Assembly: GCA_001643675.2 (NCBI GenBank)
Contig: LSRY02000025.1
Location: 181,001 to 245,000 of the forward strand
Direction of reading: 5' to 3'
Source of the DNA: Monocercomonoides exilis
Taxonomy: Eukaryota > Preaxostyla > Oxymonadida > Polymastigidae
DNA: 64,000 nucleotides
Both the position numbers and the translations under genes were made by a program. A model generated the notes under the pieces. That model was not told the DNA's origin. It ran no database searches and was given only the letters and a program-made list of their open reading frames with translations. This document shows, piece after piece, positions 1 through 10,960 of the stretch (its first letter is position 1; the number at the start of each line of letters is the position of its first letter).

Positions 1-2
1 TA

Positions 3-3000
3 ATGATAGACGATGATTGCACAATTTCAACGACTACCAATGAACTTTCTATGAATCCATCAAATTCTTCTTCAAATCTCAATTCTTTCGCTTCAAATGA
101 AACATCATCGAACAATCAAACAGAATCAATGCAACTTTCTATTTCAAATGAAACAAATGCATTTTTCAATAATTCTTCTTCTTCTTTTTCCATTTCTTCT
201 TCAGCTTCTTCAGCTTCTCCAGCTTCTTCATCCTTTCAAACTCCAACCTCAACATTATCAACTCCAAAATCCGATTTATTCGGCATTTCTTCTCCAGCCA
301 ATCTGTTTTTCTCTCTTCATCCATCAAATAACTCTCTATTTGATTCAAATTTACCTTCTCTTGCTTCAAATTCCTCTTTTGCAGCATCATCGTCATCTTC
401 TTCTTCTCTTTCTCCTTCTTTTCTTCCATCCTCCTCCTCTTCCATTTCTTCCCTAATTTCTCCTTCCTCTCTCATCCAGCCTATCTATCAGCCTCACAAA
501 CCCTTCAGTTTAACTTCCTCTTCTTCTTCTTCTTCCTTCTTCTCTTCTTCTTCTTCTTCTTTGTCTTCTTCTCTTTTAGGCAGCAAAAGCAACGCTTACA
601 AAATCAGACAATATTTCGGATTTGGCAAAGGGAAGCCACGTTCAATGACTGCAATGTCTTCTCTTTATGAGGAAGAGAACGAAGGGAATGGCGAAAGAAA
701 GGAAGGAGAAGGAGACGAAGAAAATAAAGAAAAAGAAGAAGGTGAAAATGAAAATGAATCGAATAAATCCATTTTGGAGAAAGAGAAGATGGATGATATT
801 TCAAATGTGCAATCAAATATTGTTGCAGATGAAGCTGTTGATCAAGCAATTGTGTTGGAAAACTCTGCTTTTTCGTTTCCGAGCATTGGACAGTTTAACA
901 AAGATATAGATGCAATGCAAAGTGAAGGAATGAATGAGGAAGAGAATAAAAATCTAACAAATAATTCTATTTCTAATGCATGTGATTTGCTTCCTCAAGC
1001 ACAATCACCGTCATTGGCTACTTGTTCTCCATCTTCTGCTTCTTCTGTTCTATTCCCCGAAACCAATTCTTCTTCCCCTTCTTCTTCACTGAATGCAACA
1101 GTGTCAACCAATAATTCCCCTCAAAAAGACAATCTTCGCTCCGAATTGAAAAAGCTATTGTTTCCACTCAAATTGCCTTTTCTTTCGTCTGATAACTGTT
1201 CAACAAAGTCAAATTCACATCGAATGTTTGATTTTTCTCCAAAATCTGCAAAGAGCAAAAGCGAAAAAGATGATAATTTAATCAGTCAGTTGCAAAACAT
1301 TGCAGTTAATGAAGGGAAATTACCAAATAATACAACAGCAAAGCCATCAGAGCTTTTATCTTCTTCCATTTTTTCAGAAAATATGTCTCCATCGCTTTTA
1401 TTGCAGACTTCTTCTCCTTCCTCAAAAACTTTATTTGCGACTTCTTCTTCTTCTTCTCTTGAGGATAGTCAGATGGCATCTTCATCCGCTTTTTCCGTTT
1501 TGGATGAAATAGCTAAGTCAACAAAGGCATCTCATATGAAAAATCAAAAGAACAGCAAATCATTTTCTTCAGGCAATAAATCAACAAATTCCTTTTCGAA
1601 TTCTCAGCAATATTTCGATGAAATGATAGAAAAGAACAAGAAAGGTTTTGTGAGTGATACATCTGAGCCATCAAAGAGCAGGAAAAACACGAAAAGGAAT
1701 TTAAACAAGGGGAAGTTGCAAAACTCCAATGCTTCTGTGGATAATGATCTCAATGAAGGAAATTCTGAAAGTTCAATTCTCAAAGAAATATTAATGGACA
1801 ATAACACATTTAGTGAAACAAGTGGATTATTGCCATTCACACAAGAACAAATTGAACTGAGTGGGCAATATGATCAATACACACAACAACCAGAAATTCT
1901 GTCTCAAATGCATGGTTCTGCTTTTCCTGCGAACGAGTTAATGTCAGATGCCAAAGCAAGCAATGGAGCTGCGGAATATGGTTTATCAGTGTGGAATGGC
2001 ATAACTGTTGCTGATTCACAGCAAGCAATGGAAGAAGATGCAATCAATCTTTCAACAGAAGCAAGATCAAACTCGAATCCATCTTCGAGAAGGAGGAAGA
2101 AAGTGATCAAGGTGACACACACAGAAAGAATGCCAAGCGGAGATACGATTGTCAGTGTGCTGTTCATAAGAGAAGGGAAAGTTGTGGAGCAGATTGACAA
2201 ATTGACAAAGATTAAGCAGAAGAAATGGTGGATTAAAGGAGTTGTGCCGTCTGAGGACGAAGTGATTGGGAAAAGGATTGATTTCAACATAAGACAATTA
2301 AAACAATCGAGAACAAAATGGGAGAGGAAAAGAGAGATGATTCTATTAAAATTGAATGAGAGAAGCAACGAACTTTTGGAAGAGGCTATTAAAGAGAAGA
2401 TGAGTGAAGAAGGTTATTTGACAGAGGAAGACAAATTATTTGTAATCTCACAGACCAATGGAAAATATGATAGTGTTAATTCTTCAACTGAACTTGGTTC
2501 ACTTTCTTTAGAATCACCTTGCATTCCTCTATCAGAGCGTGTCAATGTGATGGTACTGACTGACGAACCATTCCAGCTTTTATTAGCGTCTGTGCAGAGA
2601 ATTGAAGAGTGCATGCTAATTCATTCGATGCTGCTCACAGCGATGGAAGCAGACGGAGCAAAAGTGATGAGCATGTTGAATGGAATGGGCACGAAAATAA
2701 TAGAAGTGTTTGGACTTGAAGGGCTGGCTCTGGATGGAGATAATATGGATATTAGAATTGAAGATGGCAGTGCATTAGATGAAGAGGAGGAAGAGGAAGA
2801 GAACAGCGACAACAACATATTCAGACTCTGGCATAAGCGCCCAGCAAAAAGTAAGAAAAGAAACAACAGAAAGTCCTTCTCTTCTTCTCTAGCTTCTGGT
2901 TCAACTTCTCAAATCTCACATTTCCCGAACTCAAGAGTCTGCAGCGCATGCCATCGGCCTGGTCATTTGCCGACTCATAGAACATGTCCAATGTATCTAA

Positions 3001-5651
3001 GGAATTTGGAAGCGTCTTTGCAAAAGCAGATGCAAAGTGGAGAGATTACAGAAGAAGAAGCACTGAAAACAATGAGAATTGAAAGGAAGAAGGTGAATCA
3101 TTCTCTTTCTACAAGAAGATGGAAGCTTTTGATGAGGAATGGTGGGAAAAGCGTTAGAGACAAGAAGATCAGTAGAGGAATTCGCAACAAAAGAGCACGA
3201 TTGAACAAGATCATGCTTCGAATGGAAGGCATTGAAACAACAGATTCTGAATCTCCGGAGAGTGATGGCTTTGAGAAAGCAGTCGATGGGAAATGTTGGG
3301 AAAAGAGTTACAATGCAAGAGAAAATGAAGGAGATGGCAATGATGAAGAGGATGGGAAGAAAGTTGGTGACAATGAAGACAGCTTTGATGCGTTTGATGT
3401 GTTTACTGATGATGAGGATGTGTATGGAGATGAAGATCTTGTGTTTGTGCCATCAACTGGCAGGCGATCTTCAGGAAAACGAAACAAAGACGAAAAGAAA
3501 GAAGAACAAAAGAAAGAGATGAATTCAAAGTCTGATGAATCTGAGTCACAGAATGAAGAAAATAAATCAAAGAAATTGTCTGATGAAACCGGAAAGGATG
3601 GAAGAGAAGCAGATAATGAAAAAAGCAAAGAACAAGAGAGATTAGATTCAATTCTTTCTAAGACTAAATCAAACAATGGAGATAAAAGAATGAAAAAGGA
3701 TGCAAAAGCTAAAAAAGCGAATTCTTCGACAAAGGGCAGTTTAAGATCATCATCAAAAAAGCAATCTTCAAAAAATACAAAAGCAAAAGCAAAGGAGGGA
3801 AAGAAAAAGAAAACCAGTTCAAACTCTCATTCAAAGAATCCAAATGAAGAAGAAAATAAGGAAAGCACAAATGATGAGAAAGAAAAGAATGAAATGCCCC
3901 AGAGTTCAGATGGCGCAGATGGCAATAGCAATAAAAGAAAAAGTAAAGAGGAATTCTCATATTATTCGTTATCAGACTATTATCCTGGGAATATCAGTAA
4001 ATCAAATAGAGGCAAGAAAGACAACACAGAACAGGACAAAGTGAATGCTCAGGACTCAAATTGGGTGTTTAGGATTAGTACGAAGCGGATAGCATACGAA
4101 GAATTTATGGCAGCAGCTGTCAGCTGGCGACAGATTTGGCTGTCGCAGAAAGAAGAAATGGAGAGGAAGTGGGCGGAAGAAGAGGAAAAGAAGAAAACAG
4201 AAGCTGTGCTAATTGACGAAGATGACGATGATGGAGATGATGATGGGTTCGCCTCTCCACCTCGACCTCGATGCATGAAAGAGATGGATGCACCGATCAT
4301 GACACAGAGGACACAGCTGATTCTGCCATTGGACAAGACATCGCCAACAAATCTTGTCATTCCTCGAGAGCAGCAAATAGTGTCACAGAGAATCGAAATG
4401 CTATCTGAACCTTCTTTCTCCTCGTTTGCAAGTCAATCACAAATGTTTGATGATTTTAGCCAAATTGAATCACAAGCAGCCGATTCCTCGCTGGATTCTT
4501 ATGCATTTTCTTCTCTCATTCAGACCAGAGGAGGAAGAGCGACTGTGCCAAGAAGATGGAAGAATGAGCCATTGATAGAGCTGAATACGCAATTTGAGAA
4601 TGTTGTGCGATATCTGAAAGTGTCCTCATATGGCACGTGGTTCCTTCGCCCTGTGACTGGAAAAGATGCGCCTGGTTATTATTCAGTTGTGAAGCATCCA
4701 ATTGACTTGAGCATCATCCAAAACAAGTGCCGACAGCGAATGTATCTGAACAGACAGGCGTTTCTGAATGATCTCTATCAGATTGCACATAACGCCCATT
4801 TGTACAGTGACAAGATATCTGAAAGTGAGGAAGTTACGAGAGATGCCGACTTGCTTATTGAAGCTGCAGAGTACGACTTCTTCAAGCGGAACAGGATGTT
4901 TGAGAAGATGGAGAGGAAAGTGGAGATGTGGATAGCAGAGATGGAGAAGGCAGTTGAAGGAGAAGAATGTTATGACGAGACTTTCACAGGAAGCACAGGC
5001 ACACAAAATTATGATTCACAACCTGAAAATGCAGCAGCTGAAGCTTTAGTTAATGGGCGAAGAAGGGATGGAGTGATAAGCATGGTTTCTGTAGATCAAA
5101 GCCAAAACAAAAGAAAAGTTGTGATTGAATCCACATTTGAATCGCTGCTGATATTACGAAAAAAGAGCAAAAGAAAGACCGAAGAGCAGAAACGTATTGA
5201 CAGAATCAAAAGTATCAAAAGGCATGAAGAAATCAAAGCAAAAAGAGCCCAAAAGCTACAAAGGGAAAAAGAAAGGCATGAAAGATCGAGGCAGAAGTAC
5301 AGAGAGAAGAAGGAGAAGGTTCAAAAGGAGAAAGAAGAGTTTGCACAGTTATCTCAGATTCTGGAGCAGATTGATTGTATGGGAGAGAGTGTGAAGAAGA
5401 CAAAGCATTGTTCATCTTCTCGCAAGCAGACAACACCAAAAAGGAAAAATGAAGGAAATAAGAGAAATGTTTTGGCTGATCAGGAATTTATGAGCAGCAG
5501 AAGGGAGATGATGGATTCATCTATGGCAAGTGAAAGCGCAGCAAATGATGCTTCTTTGGATGAAGAGCACCAAGTTGACGAATTAGAACGACTTTTATCA
5601 ACGCTCACTTCAATTAGTTACTCGACAGATCCGTTAGAAGCAATTCAATGA
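3..5651 (+). CDS. TAF1: TAF1-like TFIID subunit, C-terminal part (open at window edge)
   Basis: The reading frame is open from the window edge to a TGA stop, so the true start probably lies upstream. Numbered from position 3, residues 1-200 are Ser-rich. Residues about 700-730 resemble the conserved TAF1 segment before the zinc knuckle. A C-x2-C-x4-H-x6-C knuckle follows with C980, C983, H988 and C995, next to a CPMY motif like the CPLY of TAF1. Residues 1150-1350 are acidic and Lys-rich. One bromodomain spans about 1527-1622 with an intact PGYY motif. A basic coiled coil spans about 1690-1790. TAF1 is the scaffold subunit of TFIID, which recruits RNA polymerase II in the nucleus; knuckle plus bromodomain in this order is its signature. 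Human TAF1 has two bromodomains and this has one. The usual acetyl-lysine-binding Asn appears to be Ser1602. Another bromodomain protein is possible but fits less well. Confidence 0.75.
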   Translation: MIDDDCTISTTTNELSMNPSNSSSNLNSFASNETSSNNQTESMQLSISNETNAFFNNSSSSFSISSSASSASPASSSFQTPTSTLSTPKSDLFGISSPANLFFSLHPSNNSLFDSNLPSLASNSSFAASSSSSSSLSPSFLPSSSSSISSLISPSSLIQPIYQPHKPFSLTSSSSSSSFFSSSSSSLSSSLLGSKSNAYKIRQYFGFGKGKPRSMTAMSSLYEEENEGNGERKEGEGDEENKEKEEGENENESNKSILEKEKMDDISNVQSNIVADEAVDQAIVLENSAFSFPSIGQFNKDIDAMQSEGMNEEENKNLTNNSISNACDLLPQAQSPSLATCSPSSASSVLFPETNSSSPSSSLNATVSTNNSPQKDNLRSELKKLLFPLKLPFLSSDNCSTKSNSHRMFDFSPKSAKSKSEKDDNLISQLQNIAVNEGKLPNNTTAKPSELLSSSIFSENMSPSLLLQTSSPSSKTLFATSSSSSLEDSQMASSSAFSVLDEIAKSTKASHMKNQKNSKSFSSGNKSTNSFSNSQQYFDEMIEKNKKGFVSDTSEPSKSRKNTKRNLNKGKLQNSNASVDNDLNEGNSESSILKEILMDNNTFSETSGLLPFTQEQIELSGQYDQYTQQPEILSQMHGSAFPANELMSDAKASNGAAEYGLSVWNGITVADSQQAMEEDAINLSTEARSNSNPSSRRRKKVIKVTHTERMPSGDTIVSVLFIREGKVVEQIDKLTKIKQKKWWIKGVVPSEDEVIGKRIDFNIRQLKQSRTKWERKREMILLKLNERSNELLEEAIKEKMSEEGYLTEEDKLFVISQTNGKYDSVNSSTELGSLSLESPCIPLSERVNVMVLTDEPFQLLLASVQRIEECMLIHSMLLTAMEADGAKVMSMLNGMGTKIIEVFGLEGLALDGDNMDIRIEDGSALDEEEEEEENSDNNIFRLWHKRPAKSKKRNNRKSFSSSLASGSTSQISHFPNSRVCSACHRPGHLPTHRTCPMYLRNLEASLQKQMQSGEITEEEALKTMRIERKKVNHSLSTRRWKLLMRNGGKSVRDKKISRGIRNKRARLNKIMLRMEGIETTDSESPESDGFEKAVDGKCWEKSYNARENEGDGNDEEDGKKVGDNEDSFDAFDVFTDDEDVYGDEDLVFVPSTGRRSSGKRNKDEKKEEQKKEMNSKSDESESQNEENKSKKLSDETGKDGREADNEKSKEQERLDSILSKTKSNNGDKRMKKDAKAKKANSSTKGSLRSSSKKQSSKNTKAKAKEGKKKKTSSNSHSKNPNEEENKESTNDEKEKNEMPQSSDGADGNSNKRKSKEEFSYYSLSDYYPGNISKSNRGKKDNTEQDKVNAQDSNWVFRISTKRIAYEEFMAAAVSWRQIWLSQKEEMERKWAEEEEKKKTEAVLIDEDDDDGDDDGFASPPRPRCMKEMDAPIMTQRTQLILPLDKTSPTNLVIPREQQIVSQRIEMLSEPSFSSFASQSQMFDDFSQIESQAADSSLDSYAFSSLIQTRGGRATVPRRWKNEPLIELNTQFENVVRYLKVSSYGTWFLRPVTGKDAPGYYSVVKHPIDLSIIQNKCRQRMYLNRQAFLNDLYQIAHNAHLYSDKISESEEVTRDADLLIEAAEYDFFKRNRMFEKMERKVEMWIAEMEKAVEGEECYDETFTGSTGTQNYDSQPENAAAEALVNGRRRDGVISMVSVDQSQNKRKVVIESTFESLLILRKKSKRKTEEQKRIDRIKSIKRHEEIKAKRAQKLQREKERHERSRQKYREKKEKVQKEKEEFAQLSQILEQIDCMGESVKKTKHCSSSRKQTTPKRKNEGNKRNVLADQEFMSSRREMMDSSMASESAANDASLDEEHQVDELERLLSTLTSISYSTDPLEAIQ

Positions 5652-6212
5652 AGAAAATATTCGTCTTATTTTTCATATGTGATAAATCGGTTATGTATTT
5701 ATTATCTTCTTTTGTGATTAGAAATTTCATAGTTCGTTGATTTTGGATTGTATTTGATGTTTTTCATATAACTTTTTTCTGTTTCATTTTTCAATTTTAT
5801 TGTTTTATTTGTTAGTTTTCTATGTTTGAATTAGCTGTTGAAAAAGAACAAAAAATCTTAATTTGTAACAGTGGAAAAGGTTTTTTTGGAAATGTTTAAA
5901 AAGAAATGGTGAAGATGTTAAAAGAAATAAACAAAAACATTTTAAATTTACATAATCTGATGATTGTAATAACAATAATAATAATAATTAATGCATAAAT
6001 AGTTGTTTGCTTCCTTTAAAAAAATAGAGAAAAAACATAAATAGAGGCAAAAAAGGAAAACAAGAACAAAAAAATAATAAAGAATGTAATATCAAAAAAA
6101 TAAGTAGCGCAACATTAGCTTTTAACATATATAAAAATAAAACCAACAATTTCAATACAAATAGAAATGAAGAAATCGAAAGAATTGTTGTAATATCTCA
6201 TATTTCTCACAT
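5652..6212. other. AT-rich intergenic region between convergent genes
   Basis: This stretch separates the convergent ends of the TAF1-like gene and the beta-helix gene. It holds only AT-rich sequence with A and T runs and a short AAT repeat near 5970-5990. It presumably carries both 3' ends. I see no further gene. Confidence 0.6.
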
Positions 6213-8590
6213 TCACAGCTGCTTTTTTGACGCATCTGTCTCATATTCTTGCGAAATTGTCTGAGGAGGTGCTTTCTGTTGGCCTAACTGTTCTTCTTTG
6301 CCTTTGTGTGGGGACATCAATTTCTGAATCACCTCAGGCAAATCCAAATCTGTCTGGTCGAAATAATCTGGCACTTTCATTCCCAATGTGACAGATGCGA
6401 ATTTATACGCAATTTCGTTTTCCCCAAAAACATCTGCCTCGTTCATTTCTTCTTCTTCCAGTTCCTTCTGTCTCTGCTCTGCCTCCTGCCTCGACTTCTC
6501 CCGCTCAGCCAGCAGCTTCTCCATCTTCACTTTCCGTCTCTTTCTCCTCTCCGCCCTATCCAATTTGTCTTCTTCCTCATCTTCTTTGTCTTGTATCTGC
6601 TGGGCAAGGTCGTTTTGCATCCTCCGCAGTTGTGTAATCTTCCGAATTGCGATTAAAATGCAGATAAGCAGTATGATAAAGGCAGCCACACAGCAACAGA
6701 TAGAGATGGCCTCAAGAGAACTGAGGGGCACTGATGATGAGGTGGATCGTGAGAAATGAGCTGTCGATGAAAGAAATGAAGATCTGGAGAATTTGAATAT
6801 GAAATTTAGAGAGGAAAGAAACGAAGAGCGAATAGAATTACATAAAAGTGAAGTGTTTGTAAATAAATAATTCATCACAAAGGAGAATTCCCTTGACATC
6901 TTCAACAAAAAGCTGTTTGAGGTGGGTGAATTTGATTTTGATTTTGAATTTTTGGATATGTCTGACCGTATCAACCATTCATTGTGCACTTCTTTGTTGT
7001 TGCAGCCATCGTCCAGGCAAAATCCCGTTAATTCAATTGAGCCTTCTTCAGTGCTGTCAATACAATCAATAAGTTCTATTGATCGATTAAGTAACTTCAT
7101 GTTTGAATCAAACAGAATATCTGCAAATCCATCTTTAGCTGTGTTGTTAGTAAATGTGCATTCAAATATGTTTGTTCCATATTCAACAGTTTCATCGATG
7201 ATTTCCTCTGATTGACGAATGCTTATTGCTCCTCCATTCATTGCACTGTTGTTAATGAATGCAGTGTTTGAAATGGACAGTTTTATAACGTCTAAGCAAA
7301 AAATAGCACCTCCTTCCTTTGAAAAAGCTTCTTCAAACATTATTTTTTCACCTTCAATTTGTCCACAACTGCACTTTGAAAAAGACGAAGATTTGATGCT
7401 TATCGTTTCGCATCCAGTAGCAAATATAGTTCCACCTCTTCCATTTTTGCTCATGGTATTTTGAAATAACGAATCTTTGATGTAAAGCGAAACAGAATTA
7501 AAATTACTAGCGTTCCTGCTGATGACTTTTCTCCCAGTAATAAATAAAGCTCCTCCTTCATCTTCAGTCCAGCAGTCAATGATTGTACACGAAAATAAAG
7601 AAATATCAACAGTATTAAGATGTGAGTCTTTGTCCTTCGATTCGATATGCAATACACTTCCTCTCTTTGCGCTCATCTTCTGGAAGGTACAAAATGAGTA
7701 TGATATATTCCTGTGTTGCAATGGTTGATCGCTATCAAGTGAATAAAAAGCTGAAGTATGTCTATTATTTTCTAATTCAGTCGTTTGATGCTGATGGATG
7801 TTCGAAAAAGTAGTGTTCGAAAAAGCATATGTTGAGACTTGATTCCAATCGGGAAGAATATTCCCCATTGGGTGAATAACTCCATCGGTAAATGTGCATC
7901 CTTCAACTGTAAATAGTTGAGTGGTGTAATTTTTGATTTCTATGTCGTTCTTTTTTGTGTTGCGATCTGCAATGGAGGAAATATTTGAATAAAAACAATT
8001 TGTCATATGAACATTGCTTATCATATTGAACTTTTTCAATAATATTTGATGAAATAACTCTACGTTTTTATAATTAATATTCAATGCATTAATCTCTCCT
8101 CCAAGTTTTCCAATATTAAGAAGAGAAGTGATTGGAAACAATTTCTTGAATGAATTTGTAGAAATGTTGTTGATTGTGAGAGTTCCGCCATTCACATCAA
8201 ACAAGCATCCGTTTGATTCTCTTTTAAATAAAGTTGAGTCTTCTACAATAACTTTTGAATTTTTAGTGCACCAATAGCAGCGCTTTGTTCACAGGGAGAA
8301 AGAATAATTGCGTCAAGGATTACCGAGGAATTTTCAACTGTAATAAAATGAATCTTCTCATCATCATTGCATGATATAAATGCTTTCTGATCTGAAATCT
8401 CTTGGGATTTTTCAGAAACAAATATTCCATTGGTTAAAATTTGTTTGTTTTTCAAATTTAATGTCTGGAATTCATTGAGATGTCTTGACCGGGAAATACA
8501 AGCATCAGTTAACAATATGTTGAAGTCACTTGCTGAATTCAGACACAATAATAGCATCACCAAGCAATAAATATGATTCATCACTTCCAA
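6213..8590 (-). CDS. Beta-helix single-pass membrane protein, apparently frameshifted
   Basis: The start at 8590 opens a hydrophobic signal peptide. The first 115 residues are in one frame and the remaining 676 or so in another. Adding one A to the A4 run (sense) at 8253-8256 would make the protein continuous at about 792 residues, so this is either a real 1-nt deletion or a sequencing error. The ectodomain carries GGALF, GGTIF, GGAIF and GGAIS motifs with FxxN-like motifs, as in Pmp-type right-handed parallel beta-helices. One membrane segment lies at about 6650-6720. The cytoplasmic tail is a charged Arg/Lys/Glu coiled coil ending in an acidic region. The protein should sit at the cell surface; its ligand is unknown. 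It belongs with the genes at 35354 and 46172 but is much shorter, and its tail differs from theirs. A 20-26 nt intron could also fix the frame, but introns seen elsewhere in the window are at least 52 nt. Confidence 0.75.
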
Positions 8591-8764
8591 TAACTTTATA
8601 TGGTATAGATCATTTTTAATTTTTATTCTATTTGTCTTATCATTAAAGCTTGATTCTTTTTGGAATAATTCACGAAGTTAATTTAACACATGTTTTCTTT
8701 TTCTTTTTAAATTTTGTGTCTTGAGCATATGACAACAAATTAATTATGAAAAAATAGAAATGAG

Positions 8765-8807
<43 letters not shown>
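8765..8807. repeat. Poly(A) tract of 43 nt
   Basis: This is an uninterrupted run of A on the + strand, upstream of the start of the beta-helix gene at 8590. It could be a homopolymer microsatellite or the tail of an old retroposed sequence. No retrogene is recognisable beside it. Confidence 0.95.
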
Positions 8808-8808
<1 letters not shown>

Positions 8809-8984
8809 ATGTCTTAATTGCCGATTGAGCTTTGAAAATATTATTATTTATTTCGTTTTTGGATTTGACTAATATAAGTGTGGAATTTTGGTTTTGTTAA
8901 CGATCTTCTTGAACAAAGTTTATTGTTATTCAAATAATTTGTTTTGTTCAAAATATAGTTAAAAATAAGGAGGTCTTGATCATA

Positions 8985-9747
8985 CACCATTTATTATTCA
9001 AAATTAATAAACTAATTATTCGATTTTGGTAAACTTATTATTCGAAATTAATATTATTGAGTATTTTTTTAAAAAAAATTTTTTGTGAAAAATTGGTTTT
9101 TGGCTGAATGTTAGAAAGTGATTAAATTATTTTGTTTTTTCATTATTCTTAAAAAAGATGAAAAATTGAATCCAGATTTTTGTAATTTGTTAATAAACAT
9201 GAAATTTATTGATATTTCAGAAAAATGACATCTTCGTGGGAATCGGACAATTTTCAAATGAACTAACCTCACATTGTTTGATGACACATCATTCAAAGGA
9301 TATTAGTTGAATCGATTCCGTAAACTGAATTCAAATATTTTTCTATATTGAATTAATCCATGAATGCACTTTTATGATTCTTCATTTGTTTTTATTGATC
9401 TTCTGAATATATTTATATATAAAAAATTTTCTTGATTGAATGATGTGTCATCAAACAATGTGAGGTTAGTTCATTTGAAAATTGTCCGATTCCCACGAAG
9501 ATGTCATTTTTCTGAAATATCAATAAATTTCATGTTTATTAACAAATTACAAAAATCTGGATTCAATTTTTCATCTTTTTTAAGAATAATGAAAAAACAA
9601 AATAATTTAATCACTTTCTAACATTCAGCCAAAAACCAATTTTTCACAAAAAAATTTTTTTAAAAAAATACTCAATAATATTAATTTCGAATAATAAGTT
9701 TACCAAAATCGAATAATTAGTTTATTAATTTTGAATAATAAATGGTG
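8985..9747. mobile_element. Foldback element with 312-bp inverted arms
   Basis: The left arm, 8985-9296, is repeated in reverse complement at 9436-9747, apparently almost without change, around a 139-bp spacer. The ends are CACCATTTATT and its complement. The tetranucleotide CATA flanks the element on both sides (8981-8984 and 9748-9751), as a 4-bp target-site duplication would. The identical 61-residue ORFs in both arms are by-products of the symmetry. There is no transposase, so this would be a non-autonomous foldback or MITE-like element, or a local inverted duplication. Confidence 0.7.
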
Positions 9748-9789
9748 CATATGTTCACTTTTCAGTGTTCATTTGTTGACATTCAAAAG

Positions 9790-10005
9790 AAATTTTCGGA
9801 CCGAAAATTTTGTTTGAAAAAAATAGGATTTCAAAAATAATCACCAACTTTTTTATGCAATCTCCATTTAGATCAAACATTTATTTTTGAAACAGTTGAA
9901 AAGAATTTTGTGTTTTTATTCAAAATCTTTTCCCAATGACAAACAATCTTTGAAAAATCAATACCCCGAATGAAGTTATTATTCCAAAAATAATGATCCA
10001 AGTGT
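9790..10005. repeat. Degenerate copies of a dispersed repeat also found at 56150-56400
   Basis: Two segments, about 9797-9845 and 9949-10005, match sequence around the spacer of the palindrome at 55504-57041. The shared cores are CCGAAAATTTTGTTTGAAAA and ATCAAYACCCCGAA. Spacing is similar in both places, with the two cores facing across about 110-200 bp. This suggests two copies of one AT-rich dispersed repeat, here without long arms. Confidence 0.5.
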
Positions 10006-10878
10006 TTGTGAGCAATGGCTTTAAATGTTAGTTAATTACGTTAATTTCATTTTGAAACATTCATTTCTGAATTTTCTATGCAACGAAATTATAAAGGGAA
10101 AACTTTCATCCATAATCTGAATGAATAGCAGTGATAATCACATGGTAATAATATTGAAAAATTGTAGAAAAAAATCAAAGATATCATTTTTTCGTTTGAA
10201 TTGCATATTGAAATAATATTCTTAATAAAAAATTTGATGGTTTTTTGAAATTGAACAAATTCATTCACATTCTTCATTATTTTTGCGAAGAAAAATAACT
10301 TAATGAATAAAGAAAAACGTTAAATTCATTTGATTGAAGAACAATTTTTTTTTTATAAATAATAATTCAAAAAATACTTGGGAATATATTTTGCTTCAGA
10401 TACGAAATTCACAAAAAATATGGTGATCATTTTTGAAACAATTTTATTTTGTGAAAAAGTTCTATTGGAAATTTTCATTTTTGTATTTATCAGATAACTC
10501 CTCAATGTTATAACATCTTTCGAAAATAGTTTTTTCATGAATATTTTCTCAAACATTGTCATTAAAATCAATTATTGTACTATTTTTGGTGTGTAAATTC
10601 TTCTTTGTTCATATTTTTTTGGAGTGGAATAATTCATTCAATAGAAGAAAAAATTGCAATAAAAATAATCATTCAATCACCAAATTTTGAAAATGCACAG
10701 TTTATAAGAATAAACGTTGATATACAATTTTAAATAATTAACCAAAATGAAATTAAATCAAAATATTTTTTTTTAAAAGCAGATTTGAAAAATTCATAAG
10801 GATTAAATGAAAAAATTATGAAAATATTTCGTAGATGTAAAATATAGAACATACAGAAAAAAGGCTGTTTTCCAACAA
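10006..10878. other. AT-rich non-coding region upstream of tRNA-Lys
   Basis: There is only AT-rich sequence with short, unsupported ORFs. I recognise no gene or regulatory site. Confidence 0.5.
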
Positions 10879-10951
10879 GCCCACCTAGCTCAGTTTGGTA
10901 GAGCGTTCGGCTTTTAACCGAACGGTCAAGGGTTCGAGTCCCTTGGTGGGC
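10879..10951 (+). tRNA. tRNA-Lys (anticodon UUU)
   Basis: The 73-nt sequence folds as a cloverleaf. The acceptor stem pairs GCCCACC with GGTGGGC. The D arm holds an A-box-like TAGCTCAGTTTGG. The anticodon stem TTCGG/CCGAA encloses the loop CTTTTAA, giving anticodon UUU. The T arm holds the B-box GGTTCGAGTCC. There is no intron, and CCA is not encoded, as usual in eukaryotes. A run of five T follows at 10956-10960. It should be transcribed by RNA polymerase III from its internal promoter and reads AAA/AAG codons. Confidence 0.97.
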
Positions 10952-10955
10952 GTCC

Positions 10956-10960
10956 TTTTT
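10956..10960 (+). terminator. RNA polymerase III terminator
   Basis: Five T residues lie 4 nt after the tRNA-Lys 3' end, the usual pol III termination signal. Confidence 0.8.

Noticed and set aside
8243-8270. Mini-intron of 20 or 26 nt joining the two frames of the 6213 gene
   Set aside because: Both GT-AG choices restore the frame, but all well-supported introns here are 52 nt or more, and a single missing A explains the break more simply and keeps a natural sequence.
9111-9621. Two identical 61-residue ORFs on opposite strands
   Set aside because: They lie in the two arms of the foldback element, so identity follows from the inverted repeat and not from gene duplication.
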